A stretch of DNA of 64,000 nt from UBA5429 sp942493315 (GCA_942493315.1 OW818690.1:2356001-2420000); one strand, 5' to 3'. Shown: positions 12,401 to 22,139, numbered from the stretch's first letter. A program made the numbers and translations. Notes: generated by a model not told the origin, from the sequence alone.

Positions 12401-14057
12401 ATCTCAGGTTTCTTACGCCTATATGGATAATTTGACGGTTGACTATATCCCAACATGTCCAAAACCAATCGATCTGATTGCTTCTAATACAACTCAAAAT
12501 TCTGTTAATCTTACCTGGACGGAAGTTGGAACTGCAACAACCTGGAAAGTTGAATTTGGTCCATCAGGTTTTACTCCAGGAACAGGAACTTCGATTATCA
12601 CCACTACTAATCAATTAGCTTTAAATGCTTTGATAGCATCAACCTGTTATGATTTTTATGTTCAATCTATGTGTGGTGCGACAGATTCGAGTATTTGGTC
12701 AGTGAAAGGTTTGTTCTGTACCAATCAAATTCCTGCAGTAGTTCCTGTAAATATTGACTTTGAATCTCCTTCAGGGATAACCTTAGTAAACAATCCTGCC
12801 GGAAATAATTGGTATATAGGAACAGATACAGCTCATACAGTCAATAATACTACAGGTGGTCAAAATGCACTATATATTTCTAATGATAATGGCTCAACAA
12901 ATGCTTATACTATCGCAAATTCTGCTGCAGTTGTCTGGGCATTCAGAGACATCTACTTTACCCCAAGTACAACCGATTATACCTTAACATTTGACTGGAA
13001 ACTATATGGAGAAACTGATGACTGGGATTACATGAATGTCTATTCCGGTCCATTAAATACGCCAACTCCATTGTATCTCTCCTATAATATCATTCCTCCT
13101 ATCGGTTCAGATACTTTGGCAAGCTATATCAATTTACAATCTACATTCCAGACTAAAACGATAACATTACCGGTTGCTCAGTATAGTGGTCAAACAAAGA
13201 GAATCTTTTTCTGTTGGAGAAATGACAGTGCAGACGGAACACAACCACCTGCAGCTGTAGATAATATTTCCGTAACAACTACCGGAATTATAAATTGTAA
13301 TACACCAACAGGTGTTACTGTTACCAATGTAACTAATAATTCTGCAACCGTATCATGGACACCGGGAGGTTCTGAAACAGCATGGCAAGTTGAGTATAAA
13401 TTGATCACATCTCCTAACTGGACAGTGCCGGCTTCAGTTTCTACTCCTACATACGATATTCAAGGATTGCAAAACAATTCAACGTATGAAGTCAGAGTGA
13501 AAGCATTATGCAATCCGGGTGAAAGTCCCTATTCAACACCAGTTCAGTTTACAACATCCGGTGGAACTACAACGTATAACATAAATGCCACTGCAGCCGG
13601 TCCCGGAACCATAACTCCTTCTGGCATTGTGACCGTATTATCTGGGGCAAATCAACTATTTACTTTTACACCTAATGCCAACTGTGAAGTATCAACATTA
13701 TCCATTAATGGAGTCAATTTCCCTAATCCATCTTTAAGTTACACTTTCTCAAATGTTACTTCTAATCAAACTATTCATGTTGAGTTTGGATACGTTGGCA
13801 TTGAAACCAATCCATTATCACAATTAGTGGAATTGTATCCGAATCCAACACAGTCAACTATAGAAATTCGGATAGATGAAACGAAACTTCAGGTGAAAGA
13901 GTGTAAAGTATTCGATATTTATGGAAAACTACTAAAGATAGTGCCAGTAAGTAGTGATCATACCCAAATTGATGTATCTGATTTTGCTAACGGCGTTTAT
14001 GTAATTCGTTTAGATAGTGAAATGGGAACCATCACTAAGAAGTTTGTTAAGAAATAG
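6471..14057 (+). CDS. Giant T9SS-secreted Fn3/choice-of-anchor-J modular protein (2528 aa)
   Basis: It opens with a Sec signal peptide (hydrophobic core about residues 7-20, ending SWAQ). The body holds about eight choice-of-anchor-J-like units, each starting with a Cys and a pattern like ITTIPWTDFFDTYGTG, plus one variant near 12740. They alternate with fibronectin-III-like units with motifs such as TTWNIEYG and QTTYQFYVQ. An InlB-like repeat lies at about 13575-13790 and the T9SS type A sorting domain at about 13830-14054. The likely role is surface adhesion or glycan binding; no catalytic domain was recognised. The start at 6471 (MIKMKK) or 6480 (MKK) cannot be decided; both keep the signal peptide. 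Related modules recur at non-adjacent positions, suggesting shuffling. Confidence 0.92.
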   Translation: MIKMKKILFFVVIFLISGITSWAQNSIGNDIHISDPSPVSSSCLPVTQFPWFEGFESPTTWPAAEAPGNAIAPPCWLNFNGGSTTTTYLWRRTSGTAAYIRTGSGAAQHYTSATAVTNDYLITPIITLTGNERLRFYAKGYSTYVDHIRVAIYDINQAGQDISSMNDTTLFTTIIPHTFVPVTDWNEFIVNLNGYIGNFRIAFIRDIVGGYYLNLDDITIETIPTCPQPISSSFVLDTNSVTINWIPANLSQTSFYLYYKLSTATNYDSVVVNATTHTLQNLSPGTTYNYYIKADCGIEFSATTPVKTFKTLCSVITSLPVSDSFDTYGTGTTTYPTCWMRLGTNAGNPYISTTNASSPGSLYFNVAYAYGYSVAISPKIDASIPINTIKASLKLRATGPDDTLYVGVMSDPYQISTFEQVGFLTVNTTGVFEDKEFFFSNYTGTAQYIAVKAAYSATSSTLYVDNVTLSIIPSCSNPTALTASNIFYNQINLGWLENGTATTWNVEYGPTGFAHGSGTLLTGVITNPVQISNLTPQTTYQFYVQADCGGTLSPWSNPLSVTTACLSLTTIPYSESFDTYGTGTGTYPTCWTKLSMVATYPYINSTNFSSPGSLYLYNSASGNYNYAILPAFDATIPVNTLQMSFKFRASGTDDTLYVGVMSDPSNLTTFSVVSTYTVPVTATFYDINTFFGSYTGTGANIAFKSSYGSSSSTIYIDNVVVSAMPTCPAPSNLAATNVTATDLNIQWTENGYATTWNIEYGLTGFTPGTGTMLTGVSTNPVSITNLTAQTQYQFYIQSDCGGGTTSLWTTPMTVTTACSEITTVPWTDFFDTYGTGSTVFPPCWTRNTTYADRPYVNSTAYAGAGSLYFYAGTAGTYNIAATPIFSAQIPLNTLMASFKYRTTNSTDTLYVGVMTDPAVASTFETIAVLLNNATTTWEDEMVFFTNYTGTGRYIAFKIENNGNSDYAYIDNLTIETAPACILPTQLSVSNVTSGSLNLNWVELGTSTSWNIEYGPVGFIQGTGTLLSNVNTNPYNITGLYPQTAYQFYVQSNCGTETSAWSAPFIAMTDCGIITQLPYTESFDLYGTGTSTFPTCWTKVGNLTTYPSISTVNNSAPGSLYLYCSSSGYYNYAITPQFDVSIPINTLRMEFKMRATGTDDTLYVGVISSPTDTSTFELITQITVPVTAVFDDYGINFNSYTGTGQYLAFKTKYGVSSAAIYIDNLQVIPIPNCARPIDLGVNNVTDISAELFWTEDGTATTWKVEYGPTGFIPGTGTMINGLTDTTVLITGLTAQTTYQFYAYADCGGGNISLASNVFSFTTLCAPLLTIPFNDSFDTYPTGSAYFPTCWRKLSSYVPNSYPYLSTTNFSSPASMYLYSGTAGSYNIVIAPSFDGTIPITTLKASFKFRASALDDTLYVGVISNINDPGSFVAIQKINATVTSTWQDAEVFFSIYTGSGLNIAFKNAYSTNSSTIYVDNVLIDLIPSCPKPTSLNATAIQTNTLTLGFTENGSATTWNIEYGPVGFLPGTGTGTLISGINTNPYNITGLLPQTTYQFYVQAVCSASDYSLWSNPITIMTACSEISTLPLIENFDTYNTGTGTFPTCWNKLSSSTTYPYISTTNFSTPGSLYLYASSSGGYCYAITPRFDNTLPINNLMIEFKLRNSAVDDTLYVGVMSDPTNQNSFELVSKFIPTATATWQDFELYFNNYTGTGNYIALKSVYTTNTTTLYIDNLKISTIPTCPKPTQLAVSNPTPNGVTLNWTENGTATNWKIEYGPTGFVLGTGTIITSVTTNPYIISGLQPQTAYDFYVKSNCGIGDESFWSNGITYTTPCSSITTIPWTDFFDTYGTGTTVFPPCWTRNTTYANRPYIRDIFFSGIGSMYFYAGTAGTYNIAATPMFDPSIPMNSLTATFKYRTYYLTDTMYVGVMTDPTDASTFVLVHKFGAPTTGTFYDREVQFTNYIGTGHYIAFKIQHQGSQVSYAYMDNLTVDYIPTCPKPIDLIASNTTQNSVNLTWTEVGTATTWKVEFGPSGFTPGTGTSIITTTNQLALNALIASTCYDFYVQSMCGATDSSIWSVKGLFCTNQIPAVVPVNIDFESPSGITLVNNPAGNNWYIGTDTAHTVNNTTGGQNALYISNDNGSTNAYTIANSAAVVWAFRDIYFTPSTTDYTLTFDWKLYGETDDWDYMNVYSGPLNTPTPLYLSYNIIPPIGSDTLASYINLQSTFQTKTITLPVAQYSGQTKRIFFCWRNDSADGTQPPAAVDNISVTTTGIINCNTPTGVTVTNVTNNSATVSWTPGGSETAWQVEYKLITSPNWTVPASVSTPTYDIQGLQNNSTYEVRVKALCNPGESPYSTPVQFTTSGGTTTYNINATAAGPGTITPSGIVTVLSGANQLFTFTPNANCEVSTLSINGVNFPNPSLSYTFSNVTSNQTIHVEFGYVGIETNPLSQLVELYPNPTQSTIEIRIDETKLQVKECKVFDIYGKLLKIVPVSSDHTQIDVSDFANGVYVIRLDSEMGTITKKFVKK

Positions 14058-14089
14058 TCTTTTTAACAATACTTAATTTTATTCAAAAA

Positions 14090-14114
14090 GGTCGGAGCAA
14101 TCCGGCCTTTTTTT
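14090..14114 (+). terminator. Intrinsic terminator with GCAA tetraloop
   Basis: This is the same GGTCGGA-GCAA-TCCGGCC hairpin with a T-run as at 5962, 32 bases after the stop of the second giant gene. Confidence 0.9.
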
Positions 14115-14465
14115 GTTTTTGGGTATTGGGTTTTAGGTTTTGGTTATTAACCCTTCGCCTTTTACCTTTAGCCCTTCGCCCTTCGCCCTTCGCCCTAATA
14201 GAACGCAGATGACGCAGATAAAACAGATAATCAAATTCTGTGTAATAAATTTATATTTCCTTTGTATTTCTTTATTTGACATCAGTCCATAATTCTCTAT
14301 TAACTTTAAAAAATATAAAACCAAAAATCTAATATCAATTTGTTAATAAATGTTAATTTGATTTAAGAAATAAAAATTTTAAAAACTTGAATTTTAGTGT
14401 ATTATTGCAGTTTTTTTGAAAAAACATGCAAAAATTGAACATTTTTGTCGAAAATATTTTAACAG
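14115..14465. other. Non-coding spacer with heptamer arrays
   Basis: Between about 14121 and 14197 the sequence is again 7-base words (GGGTATT, GGGTTTT, AGGTTTT, GCCCTTC repeated), followed by a phrase like AGAACGCAGATGACGCAGAT. The rest is AT-rich with no convincing gene. A 63-codon minus-strand reading frame here runs through the repeats and is not credible. Confidence 0.7.
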
Positions 14466-14498
14466 TTGTATTTTCGTGTTTAAAAATGCGTATATTTG
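14466..14498 (+). promoter_or_regulatory. Bacteroidota-type promoter for the third giant gene
   Basis: TTG at 14466, 22 bases, then TATATTTG at 14491-14498. The implied transcript start is near 14505, giving a leader of about 108 bases before the ATG at 14613. Confidence 0.6.
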
Positions 14499-14612
14499 TA
14501 CTCTTAATTTATAAACATTTTATTGTTGAAAATAATGTTTGTAAATGGGACAAAATATGAACATGAAACACAACCAAAACCAATTAATTAATTATTAACC
14601 AAAATTAGTATT

Positions 14613-17600
14613 ATGAAAAAAATTCTACTATTTTTTGCATTAGTATTATTCTCCTTAGGGAATTTGCTTAATGCCCAATCAACGTATGTTGTGGCCAATG
14701 GTACTGCTACAAACACGTATCTACCTGTTTATGGTACGTGGATGGACGAAAACCAACATGACCAATTTATTTACCCTATGACTGAAGTAGGCCCAATATC
14801 TGGTGGAACAATCTCAAAGATTACCTTCCACTCAAGTGTTGCTACTACAAACAGTGCATGGGGTACTGCAACTTGTATTGTAAAATTAGGCGTTCCTCTG
14901 GAATCTAATTATGCTTCAGCATCATACAATACAACGACTCTAACTCAGGTTTATTCCGGTCCCATTTCAGTTGTAAATGGAATTATGGAATTTACTTTAA
15001 CGACTCCATTTACTTTTCCTGGGGGTAATCTATTGGTTGATATCACTACAACAACCTCAGCCGCTTATTCGTCTGTAACTTTTAGTGGTATAACTGCCAC
15101 AAATGGTGGTATGTATCAATATGATACTTATGCTCCTGTTCTTCAACAATTTTTACCTAAAATGACTGTTGAATATACAGGAGGTTCACCTACTGTTATA
15201 ACTGCTTCTGCGTCTGATATTTATGCAACTTCTGCTACCTTAAATGGTGCATTTTATAACTTGACACCAGTTACTGCCGGTTTCCAATACATGGATGCTG
15301 CTTTAACTGATTGGACATCAGCAACTACTGTGAATGAAACTACATTAACAACTCCAATTTCTGAAATAGCCACTCCATTATTCCCAACAACACTATATAA
15401 ATATAGAGCGTTTGCAGTCGATAGTGCTTCTGCTACAACCGTTTATGGTGGTGAAGTAACCTTTACAACTTTATCCTTACCTGCTCAATTACCTTATGCT
15501 TGTGATTTTGAAAATCCAACAGAAAATGCACAATGGACATTGATCAATGGTACTCAAACCAATCAATTCTATATTGGGGATGCCTCTCTAAATCCTGCCA
15601 TTAATAATACTCTTGGTGGATATAATGCACTTTATATCTCTAATGATGGTGGCTATACCTGGGCCTATTCCGGTACCGGTTCTACTACCAATTCCTGGGT
15701 GTATGCATACAGAGATTTTGAAGTTCCTGCCGGTGTAAATGAGTTAAAACTTGATTTTGACTGGATCGCTAACGGTGGTGTGGCTGCAAGTGAATTTTTA
15801 AGAGTTTACTGGATGCCTGTAAGTATTCCCGTTGTAGCAGGAAGTATTCCCCCAACTATTAGTTCTGTGAATTATGACTTAGCTGCTATGATCGGTAACT
15901 ATACCAATGGATATGGTTCACACTGGTTAAGCAGACAAACTACATGGCAACATGCGCAATTCACTATTAATTCTACACAGTATCCTACCCTAGCAGGAAA
16001 TACTTGGAGATTATATGTCCATTGGAGAAATAATCAAACTTCTGCAGTTCAACCACCTGCAACTTTTGACAATATGACTTTGATGGTTTCCAATTGTCCT
16101 ACACCAAGAATTGATTCAGTAACCAATGCTACTGCTTCATCTCTTGATGTTTACTTTACTGAAATGGGAACTGCAACAACTTGGAATATTCAATACAAAC
16201 CTATAACTTCTTCAACTTGGACAACTGTTCAGGCAACTACTAATCCTACTACTATTCCAGGACTTAATGGTTCAACTTCTTATCAGTTTCAAATTCAAGC
16301 CGATTGCGGAACGGAACAAAGTGCTTATTCTCCAATCATTGCAAAAGCAACTGCTTGTGGAACTATAACACAATTCCCATGGGGTGAAGGTTTTGAATAT
16401 CCTAATGCTGCATGGCCTGCAGCTGTTGCTCCCGGAAATGCGTTAGCACCTGCCTGTTGGTTAAATATTAACGGACAAAGTACAACCGGTCTTTGGAGAA
16501 GAACAACTACCACTTCGTATATTAGAACCGGTATAGCTGCTGCTCAACAATATAGTGGTGGTACTACTACTTTAAACAGCGATTATTTAATTACTCCTCC
16601 AATTTCATTAACCGGAAACCAAAGAATACGTTTCTGGGCTAAAGGGTATTCCACTAGTTATACTGAAAAATTTAAAGTTGCTATTTATGATATTACAACC
16701 AATGGTCACGATGTACAAGCTGCAACTGATACAACCTTATTTGTTGATATCATGCCTACAACAACTGCAAATAACTCGACATGGGTTGAATATGAAATAT
16801 TCTTAAATCAGTTTGTAGGAGATTATCGTATTGCATTTATTAGAAATACATTACAAGGATATTACTTAAATTTGGATGATATTTCAATTACTGAAATGCC
16901 AACTTGTATTCGACCAACCAATGTATCTTCTTCTAATATAACTCCTTATGATGCTACAATTCAATGGACATCGGTTGATCCTAATGCTTCTGCTTGGTTT
17001 ATCTATTATAAACCTACTGCTTCTGCTACTTGGGATTCTGTTCAAGTTTATTCTACTCCTCATCTTTTGGATAACTTGACTCCTTCAACAAATTATCAGT
17101 ATTATATGAAAACCAATTGTGGAACTGAACTTTCTGAAGCTACTTCAACCTATACATTTACAACCCTATGTATTCCTGTAGTAACACTTCCTTGGAATGA
17201 TGGATTTGAATCAATTTCCGCTGCAAACCAATTACCAGCTTGTTGGGCTTCTACTAATTTAGGAACTTATACATATACCCAAATTACCAACTATAATTCC
17301 TATAACAGAAATGCAAGAACCGGTTCACGTGCAGCTTATTTTAGATATGGTTGTAATGACAGATTCTTTACACCAGCATTCCAATTAACAGCAGGTGTAG
17401 CCTACCAATTCACTTATTGGTATGTAACCGATGGTTTAGGTGGTTGGACTACTCTTCAAGCTGGAGCCTACTCTGCTCAAAATGCAGGTAGTTTAGTTCA
17501 AACTATAAATACAATCAGCTTACCTACAAATGGCACATATCAAGAAGCACTTGGTTATTTTACTCCAACTACTGATGGGGTTTATCATTTCGGAATTTAT

Positions 17601-20600
17601 TGTAACTCAACCTCTTCTCCATGGTATTTAACTATTGATGATATTAACGTTGATTTAGCTCCAAACTGTTTACCAGCTCAAAACTTAGCTGTTTCCAATA
17701 TTGCAGGGACTTCAGCTTTTGCAACCTGGACTCCAACCGGAACTCCAGATTATTTTACTGTTGCTGTATCTCCTGCAGGTCAAGGTACTTGGACTACATA
17801 TACCACAACTAATACACAATACATTTTAACCGGTTTATCCGAATTAACTGCTTATGATGTTCAGATTTATCCAAGTTGTTCAGGTGTTGATGGTCCAGCT
17901 GATACTGTATCCTTTACAACTGTTTGTGCAGCCGGTGGTGATTTAATATTGGGAGATCCTCAATCCACTCTTTCTACTAATGGAGAGTATTTACCAACTC
18001 AAACTTATTATAGATATTCTTATACTCAACAGATTTTAGATGCAGCGGAATTAGTTGGAGTTGATACAATCCATAATATAGCTTTTCAATATTTTTACAC
18101 TTCCTCTGAATCAAGAAATATTAAAGTATTTATGGGGAATACCTCTCAATCAACTTTTGGAGCTATTTCTAATTATATTCCTTTAGATTCTTTAACTTTG
18201 GTATTTCAAGGTTCTGTACCTTTCACTAATGTAGGTGTTAATAATTGGGTTGATATCAATTTGGATATTCCATTTGATTATGATAATATCAACAATTTAG
18301 TAATTGCTGTTTGCGATACAACTGGAACATATACTTATAGTGGTGCTAAATTTAGAACTCATCAAACTACCGGTAATAAATCTGTTTATTTTTATCATGA
18401 TACTGCACCAATAAATTTAGTAACTCCTTCTGCAACTTATACAGGTGTTTTAAATTATAGAAGCAATATTAAAATTAGTCTACCATGTGAAACTGTTTCT
18501 TGTTATCAACCAAACGTTATTGTTAACAATGTGACTTCTGGATCTGCTGACTTCTTAATTGTCCCCGGTGGTTCTGAAACATCATGGGAAGCTGAATATA
18601 AAACTGCAGCTGCAACATCATGGACTTCATTAGGTACTGTTACTGCATCTCCATACTCTCTTCCTGGATTATTGTCAAATACCACCTATCAGGTTAGATT
18701 CAGATCTGTATGTAGTGTATCTGATATGAGTACCTGGAAAATGGTTTCATTTACTACTTTATGTGGAACTATCATTCAGTTACCATTTATCGAAACTTTT
18801 GATACTTATGGTCAAGGGACAAACATTTATCCTACATGTTGGGTAAGAAATTCAACCGCTGGTACATATCCTTATATAACTACAACTTATCCGATTTCAA
18901 ATCCATACTCCATGTACTTCTATTCTTCATCTACTACTCAATCTACCATTGTTTTACCTAAAGTTGATCCTTCTATTGCCATGAATACTTTACAATTAAC
19001 ATTCTGGGCAAGAGTTAGTACAGCCGGGAATGGTCTTCAAGTGGGTATTATGACTAATCCTTATGATGCTAATACATTTACCTTAATTGGAACTGCTAAT
19101 CCTGCATCTTTGAATGCTTATGAAGAATTATCCGTTTCATTTGCAAACTATACTGATACCGGTCGTTATGTAGCCATTAGATCTGATCTATCTGCATTTT
19201 CTTTATCTAATAATGCTTATGTTGATAATCTTTCACTAGGATTAATTCCAACTTGTGTAAAACCAACCAATATCCTATTTACAAATATTATGCAAACTAC
19301 TGCTACAGGTTACTGGACTCCAAGTACTACTGCAGTTTCTTATGAAGTTGTTTATGGCTTACCTGGTATTGATCCATTAACCGCTACTCCTGTTCCTGTT
19401 ACTGATACTTTTGTTGATATGGTTGGATTAACAGCTAATACATTGTATCATTTCTATGTAAGATCAGTATGTGCCCCTGGTGAGTATAGTGACTGGACAT
19501 TTGTGAGAACTTTCAGAACTGCTTGTGATGCCATTACAACTCTTCCATGGTCAGATTATTTCGATACTTATGGAACAGGTTCTACAATTTTTCCACAATG
19601 TTGGACCAGAAACACAACTCAGTCTGATCGTCCATATATAAATTCTACAAATTTCTCTGCTCCAGGATCTATGTATTTCTATGCGGGTTCTGCAGGACTT
19701 TATAATATTGCAGCTACTCCTATGTTTGATTCTTCTATCCAAATTAATACTTTGAAAGCAGAATTCAAATACAGAACAACTTATACTACTGATACTTTAT
19801 ATGTTGGGATAATGACTGATCCATTGAATGCTTCTACTTTCGTTCAAGTTGCTGCAATTGGTAATACATTAACCAGTACTTGGTATGATAAAGAAGTTTT
19901 CTTTACCTCTTATACTGGTACAGGTCATTATATCGCATTTAAAAACGCAAATGCTACTACTTATTGTTATGGATATATGGATAATCTTGATATTATGACT
20001 ATCCCTACTTGTCCTAGACCTACATTACCTGTTGTATCTAATATCACTTCCAGTTCAATGGACTTAAACTGGACTGAAAACGGAACTGCTACTCAATGGC
20101 AAATTGAATATGGTCCTTCCGGATTTACTCACGGAAATGGAACCTATTTAGGAGCAACAACTCAACCAACTAATATTCCAGGTTTAACTCCATCAACTGG
20201 CTATGATTTCTATATTAGAGCTATTTGTGGTGCTGGTGATACAAGTATTTGGTCAGTTAAAGTGGTAGGAGTTACTGCCTGTGTTCCAATTACCACTTTG
20301 CCTTGGAACGAAGGTTTTGAATCTATTACAGTGGCCAATGAATTACCAGTTTGTTGGAGTGCTACTAGCTTAGGTACTTATACATTTACTCAAATTGCAG
20401 ATTATGGTTCCTATAACAGAATTGCTCATACCGGAACAAAAGCTGCTTATTTTAGATATGGTTGCAACGATAGATTCTTTACTCCTGGATTCCAATTATC
20501 AGCAGGTGTTGCTTATCAATTTAGCTATTGGTATATTACTGATGCCTATTCAGGATGGAATACTCTAGAACTTGGTGCTTATTCAGGTCAAACTGCCGGT

Positions 20601-22082
20601 ACTTTAGTTCAAACTTTAAATACTGTTACAGCACCGGTTAATACTACTTATGTTCAAGTAAATGCTACATTTACACCAACAACAGATGGTGCTTATTATT
20701 TTGGTATCTATTGTAGTTCTAACTCTGTACCTTACTATTTAACTATTGACGACCTTTCTTTAACAGCTTCTGCTGTTTCTTGCGCTATTCCTACTAACTT
20801 AGCTGTATCAGGAATCACCTCTTCAGGTGCTACTGCTACATGGACTGCAGGTGGAACAGAAACCCAATGGGAAATTGCTTATAAACCAACTGCTGCTTCT
20901 ACATGGATGACTGCAATTGTAAATACTACTCCAACTTATCCGCTTACTGCATTGACCTCAGGAACTCCTTACGATGTTAAAGTGAGAGCTATTTGTGCAG
21001 CCGGAGATTCTAGTGCATATACTGCAGTTGTTAACTTTACAACTACTACCGTTTCTTGCCCAACTCCAACAAATGTTGTAGCATCTAATATTACCAATAC
21101 AGGTGCAACGATTACATGGACAGCAGGTGGAACTGAAACTGCATGGGAAGTGGATTACAAATTAACTGCTGCTACCACATGGATAACCGTAAACGCAACT
21201 TCTACTACTCAACTATTAACAGGTTTAACTACTTGTTCAGATTATGATGTAAGAGTTCGTGCTGTTTGTGGTGCCGGTATTTATAGTAACTATACTGCCG
21301 TTGTTAACTTTACTACTCCAACTCCTGCTCCAACTAACGTACAAGTTTTACCTGCTTCTATTACAGATCAAGGTGGAACTGTTACCTGGACAGCCGGTGG
21401 AACTGAAACCCAATGGATTGTTGAGTATAAATTAGCTTCTTCAGCCAACTGGACAACATCGAATGTATTAACAACAACTACTTATGCAATTGTTAATTTA
21501 CAAAGTAATTCAATTTATGATGTACGTGTTAAAGCCATTTGTGGAACTCACGAAAGTGCCTTTACAACACCTATTCAATTTACAACAAGTGGTGCGGTAG
21601 TTTACACTATTACAACAACAGTTGCAGGCGCTGGAACTATTACTCCATCTGGAACAGTAGTTGTAAATGCTATGGCAAACCAAGAGTTTACATTTACACC
21701 AGATGCAGAAACTGCAATTGCTGAAATACTTGTTGATAATCTTCCTGTTACCATTGCTAATTCATATACTTTCACATCTGTTATTGCTAACCATACTATT
21801 CATGTTCGTTTCTCAGGTGTGGGAATTGATGAAAACGATTTAGCTAAATTGGTAACATTGTATCCAAATCCAACCAACTCTTATATTGAATTGAGTCTCA
21901 ATGAAGCTCAATTACAAGTGAAAGAGTGTAAAGTATTCGATATATACGGAAAACTATTAAAAGTAGTTCCTGTATCTAACGATCATACAAGAATTGATGT
22001 ATCTGATTTTGCTGCCGGCGTTTATATGATTCGTCTTGACAGTGACATGGGAACAATCACTAAAAAGTTTGTTAAGAAATAG
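14613..22082 (+). CDS. Giant T9SS-secreted Fn3/choice-of-anchor-J modular protein (2489 aa)
   Basis: A signal peptide (MKKILLFFALVLFSLGNLL, then NAQ) leads into an N-terminal beta-sandwich-like region not shared with the second paralogue. A related segment recurs near 17940-18480. The rest alternates fibronectin-III-like and choice-of-anchor-J-like units, including one subtype (motifs YFRYGCNDRFFTP and TLELGAYSGQTA) present twice here (about 17180-17650 and 20290-20760) and once in the first giant gene. An InlB-like repeat (about 21605-21815) and the T9SS type A sorting domain (about 21850-22079) close it. It has its own promoter and terminator. Surface adhesion or matrix function is inferred; no enzyme domain was seen. 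Confidence 0.92.
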   Translation: MKKILLFFALVLFSLGNLLNAQSTYVVANGTATNTYLPVYGTWMDENQHDQFIYPMTEVGPISGGTISKITFHSSVATTNSAWGTATCIVKLGVPLESNYASASYNTTTLTQVYSGPISVVNGIMEFTLTTPFTFPGGNLLVDITTTTSAAYSSVTFSGITATNGGMYQYDTYAPVLQQFLPKMTVEYTGGSPTVITASASDIYATSATLNGAFYNLTPVTAGFQYMDAALTDWTSATTVNETTLTTPISEIATPLFPTTLYKYRAFAVDSASATTVYGGEVTFTTLSLPAQLPYACDFENPTENAQWTLINGTQTNQFYIGDASLNPAINNTLGGYNALYISNDGGYTWAYSGTGSTTNSWVYAYRDFEVPAGVNELKLDFDWIANGGVAASEFLRVYWMPVSIPVVAGSIPPTISSVNYDLAAMIGNYTNGYGSHWLSRQTTWQHAQFTINSTQYPTLAGNTWRLYVHWRNNQTSAVQPPATFDNMTLMVSNCPTPRIDSVTNATASSLDVYFTEMGTATTWNIQYKPITSSTWTTVQATTNPTTIPGLNGSTSYQFQIQADCGTEQSAYSPIIAKATACGTITQFPWGEGFEYPNAAWPAAVAPGNALAPACWLNINGQSTTGLWRRTTTTSYIRTGIAAAQQYSGGTTTLNSDYLITPPISLTGNQRIRFWAKGYSTSYTEKFKVAIYDITTNGHDVQAATDTTLFVDIMPTTTANNSTWVEYEIFLNQFVGDYRIAFIRNTLQGYYLNLDDISITEMPTCIRPTNVSSSNITPYDATIQWTSVDPNASAWFIYYKPTASATWDSVQVYSTPHLLDNLTPSTNYQYYMKTNCGTELSEATSTYTFTTLCIPVVTLPWNDGFESISAANQLPACWASTNLGTYTYTQITNYNSYNRNARTGSRAAYFRYGCNDRFFTPAFQLTAGVAYQFTYWYVTDGLGGWTTLQAGAYSAQNAGSLVQTINTISLPTNGTYQEALGYFTPTTDGVYHFGIYCNSTSSPWYLTIDDINVDLAPNCLPAQNLAVSNIAGTSAFATWTPTGTPDYFTVAVSPAGQGTWTTYTTTNTQYILTGLSELTAYDVQIYPSCSGVDGPADTVSFTTVCAAGGDLILGDPQSTLSTNGEYLPTQTYYRYSYTQQILDAAELVGVDTIHNIAFQYFYTSSESRNIKVFMGNTSQSTFGAISNYIPLDSLTLVFQGSVPFTNVGVNNWVDINLDIPFDYDNINNLVIAVCDTTGTYTYSGAKFRTHQTTGNKSVYFYHDTAPINLVTPSATYTGVLNYRSNIKISLPCETVSCYQPNVIVNNVTSGSADFLIVPGGSETSWEAEYKTAAATSWTSLGTVTASPYSLPGLLSNTTYQVRFRSVCSVSDMSTWKMVSFTTLCGTIIQLPFIETFDTYGQGTNIYPTCWVRNSTAGTYPYITTTYPISNPYSMYFYSSSTTQSTIVLPKVDPSIAMNTLQLTFWARVSTAGNGLQVGIMTNPYDANTFTLIGTANPASLNAYEELSVSFANYTDTGRYVAIRSDLSAFSLSNNAYVDNLSLGLIPTCVKPTNILFTNIMQTTATGYWTPSTTAVSYEVVYGLPGIDPLTATPVPVTDTFVDMVGLTANTLYHFYVRSVCAPGEYSDWTFVRTFRTACDAITTLPWSDYFDTYGTGSTIFPQCWTRNTTQSDRPYINSTNFSAPGSMYFYAGSAGLYNIAATPMFDSSIQINTLKAEFKYRTTYTTDTLYVGIMTDPLNASTFVQVAAIGNTLTSTWYDKEVFFTSYTGTGHYIAFKNANATTYCYGYMDNLDIMTIPTCPRPTLPVVSNITSSSMDLNWTENGTATQWQIEYGPSGFTHGNGTYLGATTQPTNIPGLTPSTGYDFYIRAICGAGDTSIWSVKVVGVTACVPITTLPWNEGFESITVANELPVCWSATSLGTYTFTQIADYGSYNRIAHTGTKAAYFRYGCNDRFFTPGFQLSAGVAYQFSYWYITDAYSGWNTLELGAYSGQTAGTLVQTLNTVTAPVNTTYVQVNATFTPTTDGAYYFGIYCSSNSVPYYLTIDDLSLTASAVSCAIPTNLAVSGITSSGATATWTAGGTETQWEIAYKPTAASTWMTAIVNTTPTYPLTALTSGTPYDVKVRAICAAGDSSAYTAVVNFTTTTVSCPTPTNVVASNITNTGATITWTAGGTETAWEVDYKLTAATTWITVNATSTTQLLTGLTTCSDYDVRVRAVCGAGIYSNYTAVVNFTTPTPAPTNVQVLPASITDQGGTVTWTAGGTETQWIVEYKLASSANWTTSNVLTTTTYAIVNLQSNSIYDVRVKAICGTHESAFTTPIQFTTSGAVVYTITTTVAGAGTITPSGTVVVNAMANQEFTFTPDAETAIAEILVDNLPVTIANSYTFTSVIANHTIHVRFSGVGIDENDLAKLVTLYPNPTNSYIELSLNEAQLQVKECKVFDIYGKLLKVVPVSNDHTRIDVSDFAAGVYMIRLDSDMGTITKKFVKK

Positions 22083-22114
22083 TCTTTTTAACAACACTTA
22101 ATTTTATTCAAAAA

Positions 22115-22139
22115 GGTCGGAGCAATCCGGCCTTTTTTT
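22115..22139 (+). terminator. Intrinsic terminator with GCAA tetraloop
   Basis: Third copy of the GGTCGGA-GCAA-TCCGGCC hairpin with seven T. Its right half is also the start of the downstream 330-bp tandem unit. Confidence 0.9.
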
